Counted from the first letter of the stretch, positions 8,227-17,190 are shown. The stretch is 54,844 nucleotides of DNA from an uncultured Romboutsia sp. (GCA_937907205.1 CALESE010000133.1:1-54844), one strand, 5' to 3'. Made by a program: numbers and translations. The notes: generated by a model from the letters alone, not told the origin.

Positions 8227-9591
8227 ATGAGTAACAGTCAACAAATTTTAGGAACAGAACCTATTGGAAAATTACTTTTAAGATATTCGCTACCAGCAAT
8301 AATAGGTATGATGGTAAACGGATTATATAATGTAGTAGATAGAATATTTATAGGGAATATGCCAGGAGTTGGGCCACTTGCTATAACTGGTTTAGGTGTT
8401 ACAATGCCTGTAATGACTATAATATTAGCATTTGGTATGCTTATAGGTATAGGAGCAGCTACTAATATTTCTATTAAATTAGGACAAGGAAAAAAAGACG
8501 AAGCAGAAAAGCTTATAGGAAATTCAATTACATTATCAGTAATAGTTGGATTAATAATAATGGCAATTGGATTATTATTTGGAGATCAAATACTTAAATT
8601 ATTTGGAGCTAGTGAAGATAGCTTAGAATATGCAAAAGCATATATTAATATAATACTAATAGGAACTGTATTTAATCTAATCGGATTTGTTTTTAATAGT
8701 ACTATTAGAGGTGATGGTAATCCAAAACTTTCTGCAAAGATAATGGTTGTAGGATGTTTGTTAAATATAATTTTAGATGCAGTATTTATTTTTGTTGTTA
8801 ATATGGGTATAGGAGGTGCAGCATTAGCAACTATTATATCTCAGTTTATCACTGCTATTTGGGGATTATCTTATTATATAAAAGGAAAATCAAATTTAAA
8901 GCTAAATAAATCTAATCTAAAACTAGACAAATCATTAGTATATACAATAATTGTAATAGGAGCAGCTCCATTTGCTATGCAAATAGCGGCAAGTGGTGTT
9001 CAAGTAATAAGTAATAATGCACTTAGAACTTATGGTGGAGATTTAGCTATAGGTGCTATGGCTACTATAAACTCTATAATAATGATGGTAGGATTGCCAA
9101 TAGTAGGTATAAGTCAAGGGGCACAGCCTATAATTGGATTTAACTACGGATGTAAAAAATATGATAGAGTAGAACAAACTCTTAAATTAGCTACAATAGC
9201 TTCTACGATAGGATTAACTATAGGTTGGGTAGTTGTTCAATTATATCCAGAACCAATAGTAAGTATGTTTAATAGAGATTCAGAACTTTTAAATATATCA
9301 GTAGATGGAATAAGAAAATACTTATTTATGATGCCTTTAATAGGAATGTCTATGATTGGATCAAACTATATTCAATCAATTGGTAATGCTAAACAATCAA
9401 TGTTTTTAGGGTTACTTAGACAGGTAATATTATTAGTTCCTATGATGCTTATTTTACCAAAATTCTTAGGACTAGATGGTGTTTGGTTCTCTCAACCAGT
9501 AGCTGATGTAATATCTTTTATAATAACATTTATAGTAGTTAATAAAGAAGTTAAATCTCATAAAGATAAAGATATAGAAGATGCAGCTTAA
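8227..9591 (+). CDS. MATE family efflux transporter
   Basis: A 454-residue integral membrane protein with about twelve hydrophobic segments in two similar halves. The N-terminal GKLLLRYSLPAIIGMMVNG and LYNVVDRIFIG are typical of MATE (MepA/NorM-type) cation-coupled multidrug exporters, and PIVGISQGAQPIIGFNYG marks the matching site in the second half. The ATG has AGGAGG upstream. It is a single-gene unit with its own promoter and a terminator. The substrate cannot be told. Confidence 0.9.
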   Translation: MSNSQQILGTEPIGKLLLRYSLPAIIGMMVNGLYNVVDRIFIGNMPGVGPLAITGLGVTMPVMTIILAFGMLIGIGAATNISIKLGQGKKDEAEKLIGNSITLSVIVGLIIMAIGLLFGDQILKLFGASEDSLEYAKAYINIILIGTVFNLIGFVFNSTIRGDGNPKLSAKIMVVGCLLNIILDAVFIFVVNMGIGGAALATIISQFITAIWGLSYYIKGKSNLKLNKSNLKLDKSLVYTIIVIGAAPFAMQIAASGVQVISNNALRTYGGDLAIGAMATINSIIMMVGLPIVGISQGAQPIIGFNYGCKKYDRVEQTLKLATIASTIGLTIGWVVVQLYPEPIVSMFNRDSELLNISVDGIRKYLFMMPLIGMSMIGSNYIQSIGNAKQSMFLGLLRQVILLVPMMLILPKFLGLDGVWFSQPVADVISFIITFIVVNKEVKSHKDKDIEDAA

Positions 9592-9670
9592 CTTATTAAA
9601 TTTAATAAGTTGTTGTATAAAAATATAAATAAAAATTAAAGGTTGGGCTTACATAAAGCTCAACCTTTTT
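9590..9670. terminator. two hairpins between convergent genes
   Basis: AACTTATTAAATTTAATAAGTT (9590-9611, shown in parts: ACTTATTAA/TTAATAAGT) ends the MATE gene. A second hairpin at 9638-9669 (AAAGGTTGGGCTT / AAGCTCAACCTTT, then T tract) has A and T tracts on both sides, so it can serve both the MATE gene and the aminotransferase-like gene coming from the right. Confidence 0.75.
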
Positions 9671-10742
9671 ATATGATAGATTTTATACTATTTATTAATA
9701 ATTTATTTTCTTCATGTTTTAATACACAAACTCTAAAGAAATATTCATTTAGTCCTTCAAATGAAGAACAATCTCTAATTATAATTCTTTTATTTAATAA
9801 TTTACTTTTAAGTTCAGATGAAGTTAATTTCTTTGATTTTATTTCACATAATATAAAATTGCTATTAGTATTATATACTTTTAAATTATTTATTAAATTT
9901 AGTTCATCTAAAAGATATTTTCTTTCATTATTAATTAAATCATAGCTATTTTTTATAAAATCATAATCTTTAAACATTACTTCACCCATTATAGATGAAA
10001 ATATATTTATATTCCATAAATCCAAGTGTGAGTTTATACTATTTTTTACTTTAGTATTAGATATAAGACCATAGCCTAGTCTAATACCAGGAGTTGAAAA
10101 GAATTTAGAAGTTCCTCTAATAACAAATAAATTATCATAAGTATCTACTAAACTAGTAGATGAAAATTTATCTATATCTGTAAATTCGATATAAGTTTCA
10201 TCAATCATAAAAAATGAATTACTAGATTTAAGTAATTTTTCAATATTATTTTTAGAAAAAGTAAACCCAGTGGGATTATTTGGATTACATATGATAACTA
10301 AGTCATAATTATTATTGGATATAGTATTACATAAATCATTAATATCTATTATAAAGTCATTTTCTACTTTATGAAAATATTTATCTATATTACAGTTTAT
10401 TTTATTTAATTCTTTTTCATATTCTGAATAAACTGGGCATATTAGTAGTGCATTAGTAGGATTAATAGTATTTATAAATCCTGATATTAGCTGTGTAGCT
10501 CCATTTCCTAAAACTATATTTTGACTTAAACATTTACAATAATTTGATATAGAATTTTTTAAATCTATATAATTAGGGTCTGGGTAAATTGATACCATAT
10601 CTATATTATCTACAACGTATTTTTTTGCAATATTAGAACAGCCTAAAGGATTTATATTAGAACTAAAGTCAAAAAAATCAGATTTAGAAAATCCAAGACT
10701 CTTAGAAAGTTCATATAAATTTGCTCCATGATTTATATTCAT
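9669..10742 (-). CDS. CobD/HisC-like PLP-dependent aminotransferase-fold enzyme
   Basis: A 357-residue fold-type I PLP enzyme. The N-terminus NHGANLYELSKSLG and DFSSNINPLG is characteristic of CobD (L-threonine-O-3-phosphate decarboxylase) more than HisC. CNPNNPTG, MIDETYIEF, the Schiff-base lysine in RGTSKFFSTPGIRLGYG and the C-terminal FFRVCVLKHEEN are family motifs. No cobalamin or histidine biosynthesis genes lie nearby, so the substrate is uncertain. It starts at an ATG with AAGGAGG upstream on the reverse strand and is the only gene of its unit. Confidence 0.8.
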   Translation of the reverse strand: MNINHGANLYELSKSLGFSKSDFFDFSSNINPLGCSNIAKKYVVDNIDMVSIYPDPNYIDLKNSISNYCKCLSQNIVLGNGATQLISGFINTINPTNALLICPVYSEYEKELNKINCNIDKYFHKVENDFIIDINDLCNTISNNNYDLVIICNPNNPTGFTFSKNNIEKLLKSSNSFFMIDETYIEFTDIDKFSSTSLVDTYDNLFVIRGTSKFFSTPGIRLGYGLISNTKVKNSINSHLDLWNINIFSSIMGEVMFKDYDFIKNSYDLINNERKYLLDELNLINNLKVYNTNSNFILCEIKSKKLTSSELKSKLLNKRIIIRDCSSFEGLNEYFFRVCVLKHEENKLLINSIKSII

Positions 10743-10896
10743 AAAAAAACCTCCTTATATATTATTAATTATATATAAATAATAATATAAGTAAAAACTA
10801 TATTATAAAATTTATTTATTTTATTTAAAAAATTATAATAAATAATTAAATAAATGAATAAAAATACGAATTATTACAAAAATAAATAAAAAAAAA

Positions 10897-10925
10897 TTCA
10901 AAATATATATAATTTATGATATAAT
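10897..10925 (+). promoter_or_regulatory. candidate promoter of hpt
   Basis: A perfect TATAAT (10920-10925) lies 17 bases after TTCAAA (10897-10902, 4 of 6 bases). The rest of the 221-base gap shared with the divergent aminotransferase gene is almost pure A/T with no other signal seen. Confidence 0.5.
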
Positions 10926-10963
10926 AATTATACTAAATATACGGAAAAAATGGAGGGTTTACT

Positions 10964-11488
10964 ATGCTTAAAATTACAGAAAAAATGATAACGGAAGAAC
11001 AATTATCTCAGAAAGTTGAAGAATTAGCTAAACAAATAGAAAAAGATTATGAAGGTCAATCTTTATTAGTAGTAGGAATACTTAAAGGAGCAAGTGTATT
11101 TGTTTCTGATTTAATAAGAAAAATAGATTTAGATGTTAATATAGATTTTATGAGCGTTTCAAGTTATGGTAGTGGAACTGAAAGTTCAGGAACTGTTAAA
11201 ATATTAAAAGACTTAGATGTAGATATAGAAGGGAAAAATGTATTAATAGTTGAAGATATAATAGATTCTGGATTAACTTTAAGCAATCTAGTTGCAGCAC
11301 TTCAAACTAGAAATCCAAAGTCATTAAAAATATGTACATTATTAGACAAGCCTCAAAGAAGAACAGCAAACATACATGTTGATTATGTAGGATTTGTTAT
11401 AGAAGATAAATTTATAGTAGGATACGGAATAGATTGGGCAGAAAAATATAGAAACTTACCATATATAGGTGTAGTAGGAGAAGAATAA
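10964..11488 (+). CDS. hpt: hypoxanthine phosphoribosyltransferase
   Basis: A 174-residue purine salvage enzyme that converts hypoxanthine (and usually guanine) plus PRPP to the nucleotide. The PRPP-binding motif VLIVEDIIDSGLTL is at about residues 93-106, preceded by the flexible-loop SVSSYGSGT and followed by LLDKP and GFVIEDKFIVGYGIDWAEKY, which contacts the base. Length is normal. The ATG is preceded by GGAGGG. It is a single-gene unit closed by a strong terminator. Confidence 0.96.
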   Translation: MLKITEKMITEEQLSQKVEELAKQIEKDYEGQSLLVVGILKGASVFVSDLIRKIDLDVNIDFMSVSSYGSGTESSGTVKILKDLDVDIEGKNVLIVEDIIDSGLTLSNLVAALQTRNPKSLKICTLLDKPQRRTANIHVDYVGFVIEDKFIVGYGIDWAEKYRNLPYIGVVGEE

Positions 11489-11502
11489 ATTAAAATTTTT
11501 AT

Positions 11503-11538
11503 AAAAGAGTCTCATATAGTAAATATATGAGGCTTTTT
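11503..11538 (+). terminator. Rho-independent terminator of hpt
   Basis: AGTCTCATATA pairs with TATATGAGGCT around a short loop and is followed by TTTTTT. Confidence 0.85.
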
Positions 11539-11652
11539 TGCATGGAAACATTACTAAGTATTAAAAATATATAAATAATAAGTTGTTTTATTTTAAAATT
11601 ATAAAATTTAAAATATTAAACTACTTAAATATATATTTAGGGGGGAATAAAT

Positions 11653-12237
11653 ATGAGAGTAGATAATTATGTAATATTTAAATATATTGATATACCATAT
11701 GATATAAAGAATAATATGATAGGTAAATCAATGCCTCTAAATGCTAATATAAGTTTTGAAGAACTTTCATATTTAAAGTTAACTTACTTTGGATTTGATA
11801 ATAATACTCATATTGGAGAAATGATTGTCAATAAAAAGCTGGCAAAAGAAGTAGTAGATATATTTAAAGAACTATATAAAAATAGATATCCTATTGAAAA
11901 AATAAAACTAATAGATGAATACAATGCAAATGATAATTTATCTATGAAAGATAATAATTCATCTTCATTTAATTATAGAACTATTTGGGGAACTAATAAA
12001 ATTTCAAACCATGGCAAAGGAATGGCAATAGATATAAACCCACTTCAAAATCCTCATGTAAAAGGAATAATAATTAGTCCACCTGAAGGAGAACTTTACA
12101 AAGATAGAAAAAATATTAGAAAAGGTATGATAATAAAAAATGATGTAGCTTATAATGCATTTATAAAAAGAGGTTGGAAGTGGGGAGGAGATTGGAATAA
12201 TCCAGATTATCAACATTTTGAAAAAGTAATATATTAA
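11653..12237 (+). CDS. M15-family peptidase (VanY/endolysin-like) without signal peptide
   Basis: A 194-residue zinc peptidase of the M15 (D-Ala-D-Ala carboxypeptidase / L-Ala-D-Glu or D-Glu-Dap endopeptidase) group. The ligands are His120 and Asp127 in NHGKGMAIDIN and His188 in YQHFE, with the WKWGGDW signature of the M15C/endolysin branch at about 176-181. No signal peptide or membrane segment is visible, so it acts inside the cell, is released by lysis, or is exported otherwise. No holin or phage gene is near. The ATG has GGGGGG upstream. Confidence 0.85.
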   Translation: MRVDNYVIFKYIDIPYDIKNNMIGKSMPLNANISFEELSYLKLTYFGFDNNTHIGEMIVNKKLAKEVVDIFKELYKNRYPIEKIKLIDEYNANDNLSMKDNNSSSFNYRTIWGTNKISNHGKGMAIDINPLQNPHVKGIIISPPEGELYKDRKNIRKGMIIKNDVAYNAFIKRGWKWGGDWNNPDYQHFEKVIY

Positions 12238-12241
12238 TAAT

Positions 12242-12277
12242 AAAAAAGATTAGAATTACTATTTTCTAATCTTTTTT
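12242..12277. terminator. bidirectional terminator between convergent genes
   Basis: AAAAAAGATTAGAA (12242-12255) pairs perfectly with TTCTAATCTTTTTT (12264-12277). The A/T tracts serve both strands, and the second arm lies inside the end of the NERD-protein gene. Confidence 0.85.
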
Positions 12278-12951
12278 ACATATTCTAAATGTTTTAATTT
12301 AGATTCAGGAGTAGGTCTAGAATAAGTTGATAATTTTTTGTAAATTCTAATCAAATCATCATCAGAGAATAAATCTTTTTTTTCATTTGAAATTTTATAT
12401 AAAGTAGATTTAATATCCTTTTGATTTATAATATATGGATTATAAAATTGTTTATCAGAAGAATCATTACAAATATTCAAATTAGATTTATTCCCAAAAA
12501 CAACTATTGAATTAAAATAAAAATCATCATATATATTTAATTTATTTTTTAAAGCTTCAATATGACTATTATTTTGATATAGTGGACTATATATTGAATT
12601 ATTGGAGTAGCTCCAGTACTCATCAGAGTAATTTCCATTAATAATGGAGGAGATATTTTTACATTCAATAACGTATATACCACTTTTATGAAGTGCGACT
12701 AAGTCTATTTGAGAACTTTTTTTATCATCTAAATTAATAAGTAAATCTACTAATACTTTTTTGAAGCCATCAATAAATTTAATTTCATTAAAGGTTTTAT
12801 ATTCAAGAAACTCAGACTTAGACATTAATAAACAAGGAGTTTTATATCCTTTTTCGTATTCATAAGAAATATCATTATTTAAAACCCAACTATCACATAT
12901 AGAATTATAATTTCTTATAATACCATTTAAATTATTAAAAAAATTACTCAA
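12259..12951 (-). CDS. NERD-domain protein
   Basis: A protein of about 230 residues with a nuclease-related (NERD) domain. The core SSQIDLVALHKSGIYVIECKN gives the Asp and Glu-x-Lys residues of the PD-(D/E)xK nuclease-like fold, and the C-terminal part has no recognised domain. NERD proteins are thought to act in DNA processing, but no activity can be claimed. The frame opens at a TTG at 13011 lacking a ribosome site. I prefer the TTG at 12951, which has GGATGTGA a few bases upstream on the reverse strand. Confidence 0.75.
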   Translation of the reverse strand: MSNFFNNLNGIIRNYNSICDSWVLNNDISYEYEKGYKTPCLLMSKSEFLEYKTFNEIKFIDGFKKVLVDLLINLDDKKSSQIDLVALHKSGIYVIECKNISSIINGNYSDEYWSYSNNSIYSPLYQNNSHIEALKNKLNIYDDFYFNSIVVFGNKSNLNICNDSSDKQFYNPYIINQKDIKSTLYKISNEKKDLFSDDDLIRIYKKLSTYSRPTPESKLKHLEYVKKIRK

Positions 12952-13123
12952 AATTTCACATCCTAATAAAATATTTTTTGTATTATATCCATAAATAAAA
13001 TATATATACAAAAAATTATCAAAATAATAAGATTAAGTTTTTAATATTGAATAAATATGTATATTTATCAAGAAAATTTAGGTATAATTGCATAAGAGAT
13101 AATTTATATAAAGGGGTGTTTAA

Positions 13124-14011
13124 ATGGATATTCAATTAAGTGTATTAGAATTTTTTCAAAGTTTGAGATCACCAATATTAAATGCAATATTTTTAATATT
13201 TACCATAAGCACAGAACTTCCAATATTAGTATTATTTACGGCTACTATGTATTGGTGCATAAATAAAAAGATTGGTCAGAAGATATTATTTTCATTAGTT
13301 TCAAGTATAACATTAAATACAGGTATTAAGGAGTTTGTAAAAGCTTCAAGACCAATCGGTATAAAAGGACTAGATTCAATGAGAGTTTCTACTGCTACAG
13401 GATATTCTTTTCCAAGTGGACACACACAAAGTGCAACTACATTTTGGGTTAGTTTAATGATGATATTAAAAAAAACATGGATATATTTACTAGGGACAAT
13501 AATAATTCTAGGAGTAGGTATATCTAGATTATATTTAGCAGTACATTGGCCAATTGATGTATTATTTGGATGGATATTTGGAGTAATATTTACTATTTTA
13601 TTTTGTAATATATTTGATTATGTAGATAAAAATAAAAGCTATAATATACTATTAATAGTTTTAGGACTATTCATATTATCTTCATTTATAATAAATAGTA
13701 GTAAATATATAAAGATATTAGGTCTTATTACAGGGTTTATACTTGGATATATAGTTGAAGATAAATATATACAATTTGAAACTAGAATAAAGAGAAATAA
13801 ATATAATTTTAGCTCAAAGAAAGATAATAAATTAATATTTACAAATGTATACAGATTTATAGTTGGAATATTTACTCTAGCATTAATATATATAGGTTTT
13901 AAATATATAATGCCACAAGGATTAGTATATGATTATATAAGATACACTATAACTGTATTTTATGGTATAGCAGGAGCTCCTGCTGTATTTAAATTACTTA
14001 AATTAAACTAA
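13124..14011 (+). CDS. PAP2-family membrane phosphatase
   Basis: A 295-residue integral membrane protein with the three phosphatase motifs of the PAP2 superfamily: KASRPIG, PSGHTQ and SRLYLAVHWPIDV, with catalytic histidines in the second and third. Such enzymes dephosphorylate lipid phosphates such as undecaprenyl pyrophosphate or phosphatidic acid at the outer membrane face. Several hydrophobic segments follow in the C-terminal half, beyond the usual core. The ATG has AAGGGGTG upstream. The flavoprotein gene begins 30 bases later with no terminator, so the two are probably co-transcribed. Confidence 0.88.
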   Translation: MDIQLSVLEFFQSLRSPILNAIFLIFTISTELPILVLFTATMYWCINKKIGQKILFSLVSSITLNTGIKEFVKASRPIGIKGLDSMRVSTATGYSFPSGHTQSATTFWVSLMMILKKTWIYLLGTIIILGVGISRLYLAVHWPIDVLFGWIFGVIFTILFCNIFDYVDKNKSYNILLIVLGLFILSSFIINSSKYIKILGLITGFILGYIVEDKYIQFETRIKRNKYNFSSKKDNKLIFTNVYRFIVGIFTLALIYIGFKYIMPQGLVYDYIRYTITVFYGIAGAPAVFKLLKLN

Positions 14012-14041
14012 GTTTTATAAATACAAAATTGAGGTGGAAAT

Positions 14042-15265
14042 TTGAAAAAAGTAGTAGTGATAGGAGCTGGTGCAGCAGGAATGATGGCAGCAGCAATAGC
14101 AGCAGATAGAAGATTAGATGTAATATTACTTGAAAAAAATAATAGAGTTGGAAGAAAAATATTAATAACAGGAAAAGGTAGATGTAATATAACTAGTGAT
14201 TGTGAAATAGAAGAATTAATAGAAAATGTTCCTACAAATGGTAAATTTTTATATAGTGCTTTTTATACATTTACAAATACTGATGTTATAAATATGTTTA
14301 ATAATTTAGGGGTTAAAACAAAAACTGAAAGAGGAAAAAGAGTATTTCCAAAAAGTGATAAGGCACATGATATAGCTAATGCACTTGAAAAGCAAATAAA
14401 AAAAAAAGTAAAATTAATGCTAAATTCTAAGGTAGATAAGATAATATCTAAAAATAATAAAATAGAAAAAGTAATATTAGAAAATAAACAAGAAATAAAA
14501 TGTGATTCTGTAATAATTGCAACTGGAGGACTTAGTTATCCACTAACAGGTTCGACAGGTGATGGATATAAATTTGCAAAGTCGTTAGGACATACAATAA
14601 TTGATACAAAACCATCTTTAATTGGAATAGAAGTTAGAGAAAATTTTGTAAAAGAACTTGAAAAATTAAGTCTTAGAAATATAGCAATAAAGGTTTATAA
14701 TAGTAAAAATAAAAAAGTATATGATGACTTTGGAGAACTTGAATTTACTAAATATGGACTTGATGGACCAGTAATAAAGTCAGCAAGTTGTAGAATGAAA
14801 GATACAACAAAGGAAAGCTATAAAATATCAATAGATTTAAAACCTGCACTAGATGAAGAAAAGTTAGATAAGAGGATTCAAAAAGATTTTCAAAAATATA
14901 CTAACAAGAAGTTTGAAAAGGCATTAGGTGATTTACTTCCTAAAAAATTAATACCTATAATAATAAAATTAAGTGAAATAGATCCTCAAAAAGTAGTTCA
15001 TCAAATATCTAAGGAACAAAGAAAAAATTTAGTTAAATTATTAAAAAACTTTACTTTTACAGTAAAAAGATATAGACCCATAGAAGAAGCTATAATAACA
15101 TCTGGAGGAATAAAAGTAAGTGAAATAAATTCAAGTACTATGGAATCTAAGATTATAGAAGGATTGTTTTTTGCAGGTGAGGTTATAGATGTTGATGCCT
15201 ATACAGGAGGATTTAATCTTCAAATTGCATTTTCAACTGGATATTTAGCAGGATATTATTGTTAA
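14042..15265 (+). CDS. FAD-dependent HI0933/YhiN-type oxidoreductase
   Basis: A 407-residue flavoprotein of the HI0933 family. The N-terminal dinucleotide fold is VVVIGAGAAGMMAA, then EKNNRVGRKILITGKGRCNIT, which marks the family, and a C-terminal FAD contact GEVIDVDAYTGGFNLQIAFSTG. The start is a TTG with GAGGTGG upstream; no ATG is available at the right place. The biochemical role of this widespread family is not settled. It follows the PAP2 gene and precedes the SASP gene, which has its own promoter. Confidence 0.9.
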   Translation: MKKVVVIGAGAAGMMAAAIAADRRLDVILLEKNNRVGRKILITGKGRCNITSDCEIEELIENVPTNGKFLYSAFYTFTNTDVINMFNNLGVKTKTERGKRVFPKSDKAHDIANALEKQIKKKVKLMLNSKVDKIISKNNKIEKVILENKQEIKCDSVIIATGGLSYPLTGSTGDGYKFAKSLGHTIIDTKPSLIGIEVRENFVKELEKLSLRNIAIKVYNSKNKKVYDDFGELEFTKYGLDGPVIKSASCRMKDTTKESYKISIDLKPALDEEKLDKRIQKDFQKYTNKKFEKALGDLLPKKLIPIIIKLSEIDPQKVVHQISKEQRKNLVKLLKNFTFTVKRYRPIEEAIITSGGIKVSEINSSTMESKIIEGLFFAGEVIDVDAYTGGFNLQIAFSTGYLAGYYC

Positions 15266-15305
15266 TTTATATTGTTGATTATATAAAGTTGTTTCCAAAA
15301 ATTAC

Positions 15306-15335
15306 CGAGTATTAAAGACAGAGAATTTCATATAA
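15306..15335 (+). promoter_or_regulatory. candidate sigma-G promoter of the SASP gene
   Basis: CGAGTA (15306-15311) and CATATAA (15329-15335) with a 17-base spacer resemble the forespore consensus TGAATA / CATnnTA. A forespore promoter is expected for a SASP gene. Confidence 0.5.
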
Positions 15336-15377
15336 TACTACCAAGCAACAAAATTAAAAGAAAGAAGGTAATCAACA

Positions 15378-15596
15378 ATGTCAAACAATAACAACAATAA
15401 TAAAACAGTAGTACCAGGAGCTAAACAAGCTTTAAATCAAATGAAATTAGAAATAGCTAACGAATTAGGAATGGCTAACTACCAACAAGTAGATAAAGGA
15501 AACCTTACAGCTAGAGAAAATGGTTATGTAGGTGGATATATGACTAAGAAGTTAGTTGAAATGGCTGAACAACAATTATCAGGAAAACAACAATAA
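15378..15596 (+). CDS. alpha/beta-type small acid-soluble spore protein
   Basis: A 72-residue DNA-binding spore protein that coats and protects spore DNA. The GPR protease cleavage region MKLEIANELG and the second conserved block GGYMTKKLVEMAEQQL are typical of the family, and the N-terminus is an asparagine run. The ATG has AAGAAGGTAAT upstream. A forespore-type promoter precedes it and a strong terminator follows, so it is a one-gene sporulation unit. It shows directly that the organism forms endospores. Confidence 0.97.
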   Translation: MSNNNNNNKTVVPGAKQALNQMKLEIANELGMANYQQVDKGNLTARENGYVGGYMTKKLVEMAEQQLSGKQQ

Positions 15597-15610
15597 TATA
15601 AAGTTGCTTA

Positions 15611-15643
15611 AAAGCCTTATAGTAAGACTATAAGGCTTTTTTA
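15611..15643 (+). terminator. Rho-independent terminator of the SASP gene
   Basis: AAAGCCTTATAGT pairs with ACTATAAGGCTTT around a three-base loop, followed by a T tract. Confidence 0.9.
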
Positions 15644-15665
15644 GTATACTTAATAATTTTAATTA

Positions 15666-16343
15666 TTATTTATCTAAAGATATAATACTTTCTTTTATAA
15701 TAGTATCTTTATAATTTCCATCATATTGCCAACTATTTTTTTTGTCAGTATCAGTATAGGCTGTTATATTTAATTTTCCTAAGTTTTCACTACTAGAATT
15801 TCTAATATTAGTACCTATATATCTTATATACTTTAATGCATCAACCTCATTATCTACATTTGGTAATTCACACTCTATGAAAGTTTCATCATTTTCTGTT
15901 TCAACTGATAATACCTCATACTCTTTTGGTGATGCATTAGACCCTAAATTTAATTTATAATATTGTTTTATACTGATAGAATTATCACCTGTACTTGATA
16001 TTTTAGTAATAGGATCTGTATCTTCAGAATTATTAAATAAATGGATTTCTAAATTGCTATCATATTCATTTTCAAAGATTTCATATAAAGAGATTAGTTC
16101 ATCAGTATTAAAATCTTTTTTTAAAAGAACACTGTATATATCTTTATCTTCTTCTTTTTGTGTTTCTAATAATTCATAATCTTCATTTGTTAAAGTAGGT
16201 ATTTTTTCTTTATTATCTTCACTAGCATATATACTTTTTGAAGAAAATATAGTTTCATTACTTCCTATAGATATAAATCCAGATACTAATCCTGTTATCA
16301 AACAACTTATTATTACAATTTTTTTTTCGTTAATATTCTTCAT
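15666..16343 (-). CDS. membrane-anchored or secreted protein of unknown function
   Basis: A 225-residue protein with a lysine-rich start (MKNINEKK) and one hydrophobic segment at about residues 8-27, either a signal peptide or an N-terminal anchor; there is no lipobox. The rest is acidic, hydrophilic and has no recognised domain, so it is probably extracytoplasmic. The start is an ATG with GGAGGTAT upstream on the reverse strand. It lies between the SASP gene and a small gene with a forespore-type promoter, but its own promoter was not identified. Confidence 0.7.
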   Translation of the reverse strand: MKNINEKKIVIISCLITGLVSGFISIGSNETIFSSKSIYASEDNKEKIPTLTNEDYELLETQKEEDKDIYSVLLKKDFNTDELISLYEIFENEYDSNLEIHLFNNSEDTDPITKISSTGDNSISIKQYYKLNLGSNASPKEYEVLSVETENDETFIECELPNVDNEVDALKYIRYIGTNIRNSSSENLGKLNITAYTDTDKKNSWQYDGNYKDTIIKESIISLDK

Positions 16344-16460
16344 AAAAATATACCTCCAATAATTATATTACTATAAATAATAAAAAAATAATACATAATA
16401 TGACAAATATAAAAATTCCTTTTTATGTAAAAGTGTATTAATTATATTTTTTAGGCTTAA

Positions 16461-16490
16461 GGAATAAAAGTATAAACTATGGACATAATA
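16461..16490 (+). promoter_or_regulatory. candidate forespore (sigma-G/sigma-F) promoter
   Basis: GGAATA (16461-16466), a 17-base spacer and CATAATA (16484-16490) match the forespore consensus closely. It lies about 30 bases ahead of the start of a 56-residue gene. No sigma-A boxes were seen at that distance. Confidence 0.6.
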
Positions 16491-16519
16491 AAAATATATT
16501 GATTATGGAGGAGTTAATT

Positions 16520-16690
16520 ATGTCTACAGTAAACTTTGAAGAAATAAAAACTAAATTTATAAACGCAGATTTAGATGAAAAAATACGTATATATACAACA
16601 ACAGAAGGGTTATCAGTAATGCAATTTAGAGAGTTATTAAAGTATTATCCAATACAACATTTATCTAAGCTTGAAAAAGCATTAGGATAA
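16520..16690 (+). CDS. small protein, probably sporulation-associated
   Basis: A 56-residue soluble protein beginning MSTVNFEEIKTKFINADLD, with predicted helical character and no known domain. The ATG at 16520 has GGAGGAG just upstream; in-frame ATG and TTG codons before it overlap that site. A forespore-type promoter precedes it and a strong palindromic terminator follows, so it is a complete one-gene unit. A spore function is inferred only from the promoter and the neighbouring SASP gene. Confidence 0.7.
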   Translation: MSTVNFEEIKTKFINADLDEKIRIYTTTEGLSVMQFRELLKYYPIQHLSKLEKALG

Positions 16691-16718
16691 AAAAAGAAGT
16701 CATATGACTTCTTTTTTT
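16689..16718. terminator. bidirectional terminator
   Basis: A perfect palindrome of the form A7-GAAGTCATATGACTTC-T7 between two convergent genes can end transcription from both sides. Confidence 0.9.
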
Positions 16719-16722
16719 ATAT

Positions 16723-17190
16723 TTAAGTAGGTATATTTACATAATTATAAATTCTTTCATCACCTAAATTTATAGTACCAGTAGTTATGTATTGTATTAT
16801 ACTTTCAATATCATCAGAGTTTAAATATTCATAAGGTATATTTAAACTACATTCATTATCAACTAATAAGTTTTTAAGTTTAATTTTTTGATTAATAGTA
16901 GGTTTTTTTTGAATAGATTTTTTCTTTCCTTTTTTGTAATTAGGTAAGTTATCATTTTGAATATTAATTAACTTATCTATGTAATTAATATATGAAGCTT
17001 TAAAATCAGAGTCTTTTAAAATATTAGTATCAATAATATGATATATATCTTCATTAGATAAAATATTATCAGCAAACTTATCAGCTGTTAGTTTGCCACT
17101 AACAATACCTTTTTGATATTTTCTAAGTACTTTTTTAGTATAATTATATATTTTGCTGCGTGTATCAAGGTTAAGTTGTTCAATTTGCAT
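16723..17190 (-). CDS. hypothetical protein, helical and lysine-rich
   Basis: A 155-residue soluble protein with no recognised domain. The N-terminal part (about residues 1-90) is predicted helical, a basic linker (YKKGKKKSIQKK) lies near residue 90-100, and the C-terminal part carries short acidic stretches. The second of two nearby in-frame ATGs, at 17190, is chosen because GAGAGG directly abuts the first. It is transcribed away from the membrane-protein gene at 17304. No function is proposed. Confidence 0.65.
   Translation of the reverse strand: MQIEQLNLDTRSKIYNYTKKVLRKYQKGIVSGKLTADKFADNILSNEDIYHIIDTNILKDSDFKASYINYIDKLINIQNDNLPNYKKGKKKSIQKKPTINQKIKLKNLLVDNECSLNIPYEYLNSDDIESIIQYITTGTINLGDERIYNYVNIPT

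Noticed and set aside
11653..12237. Possible prophage remnant around the M15 peptidase
   Set aside because: No integrase, holin, tail or terminase gene and no attachment repeats nearby.
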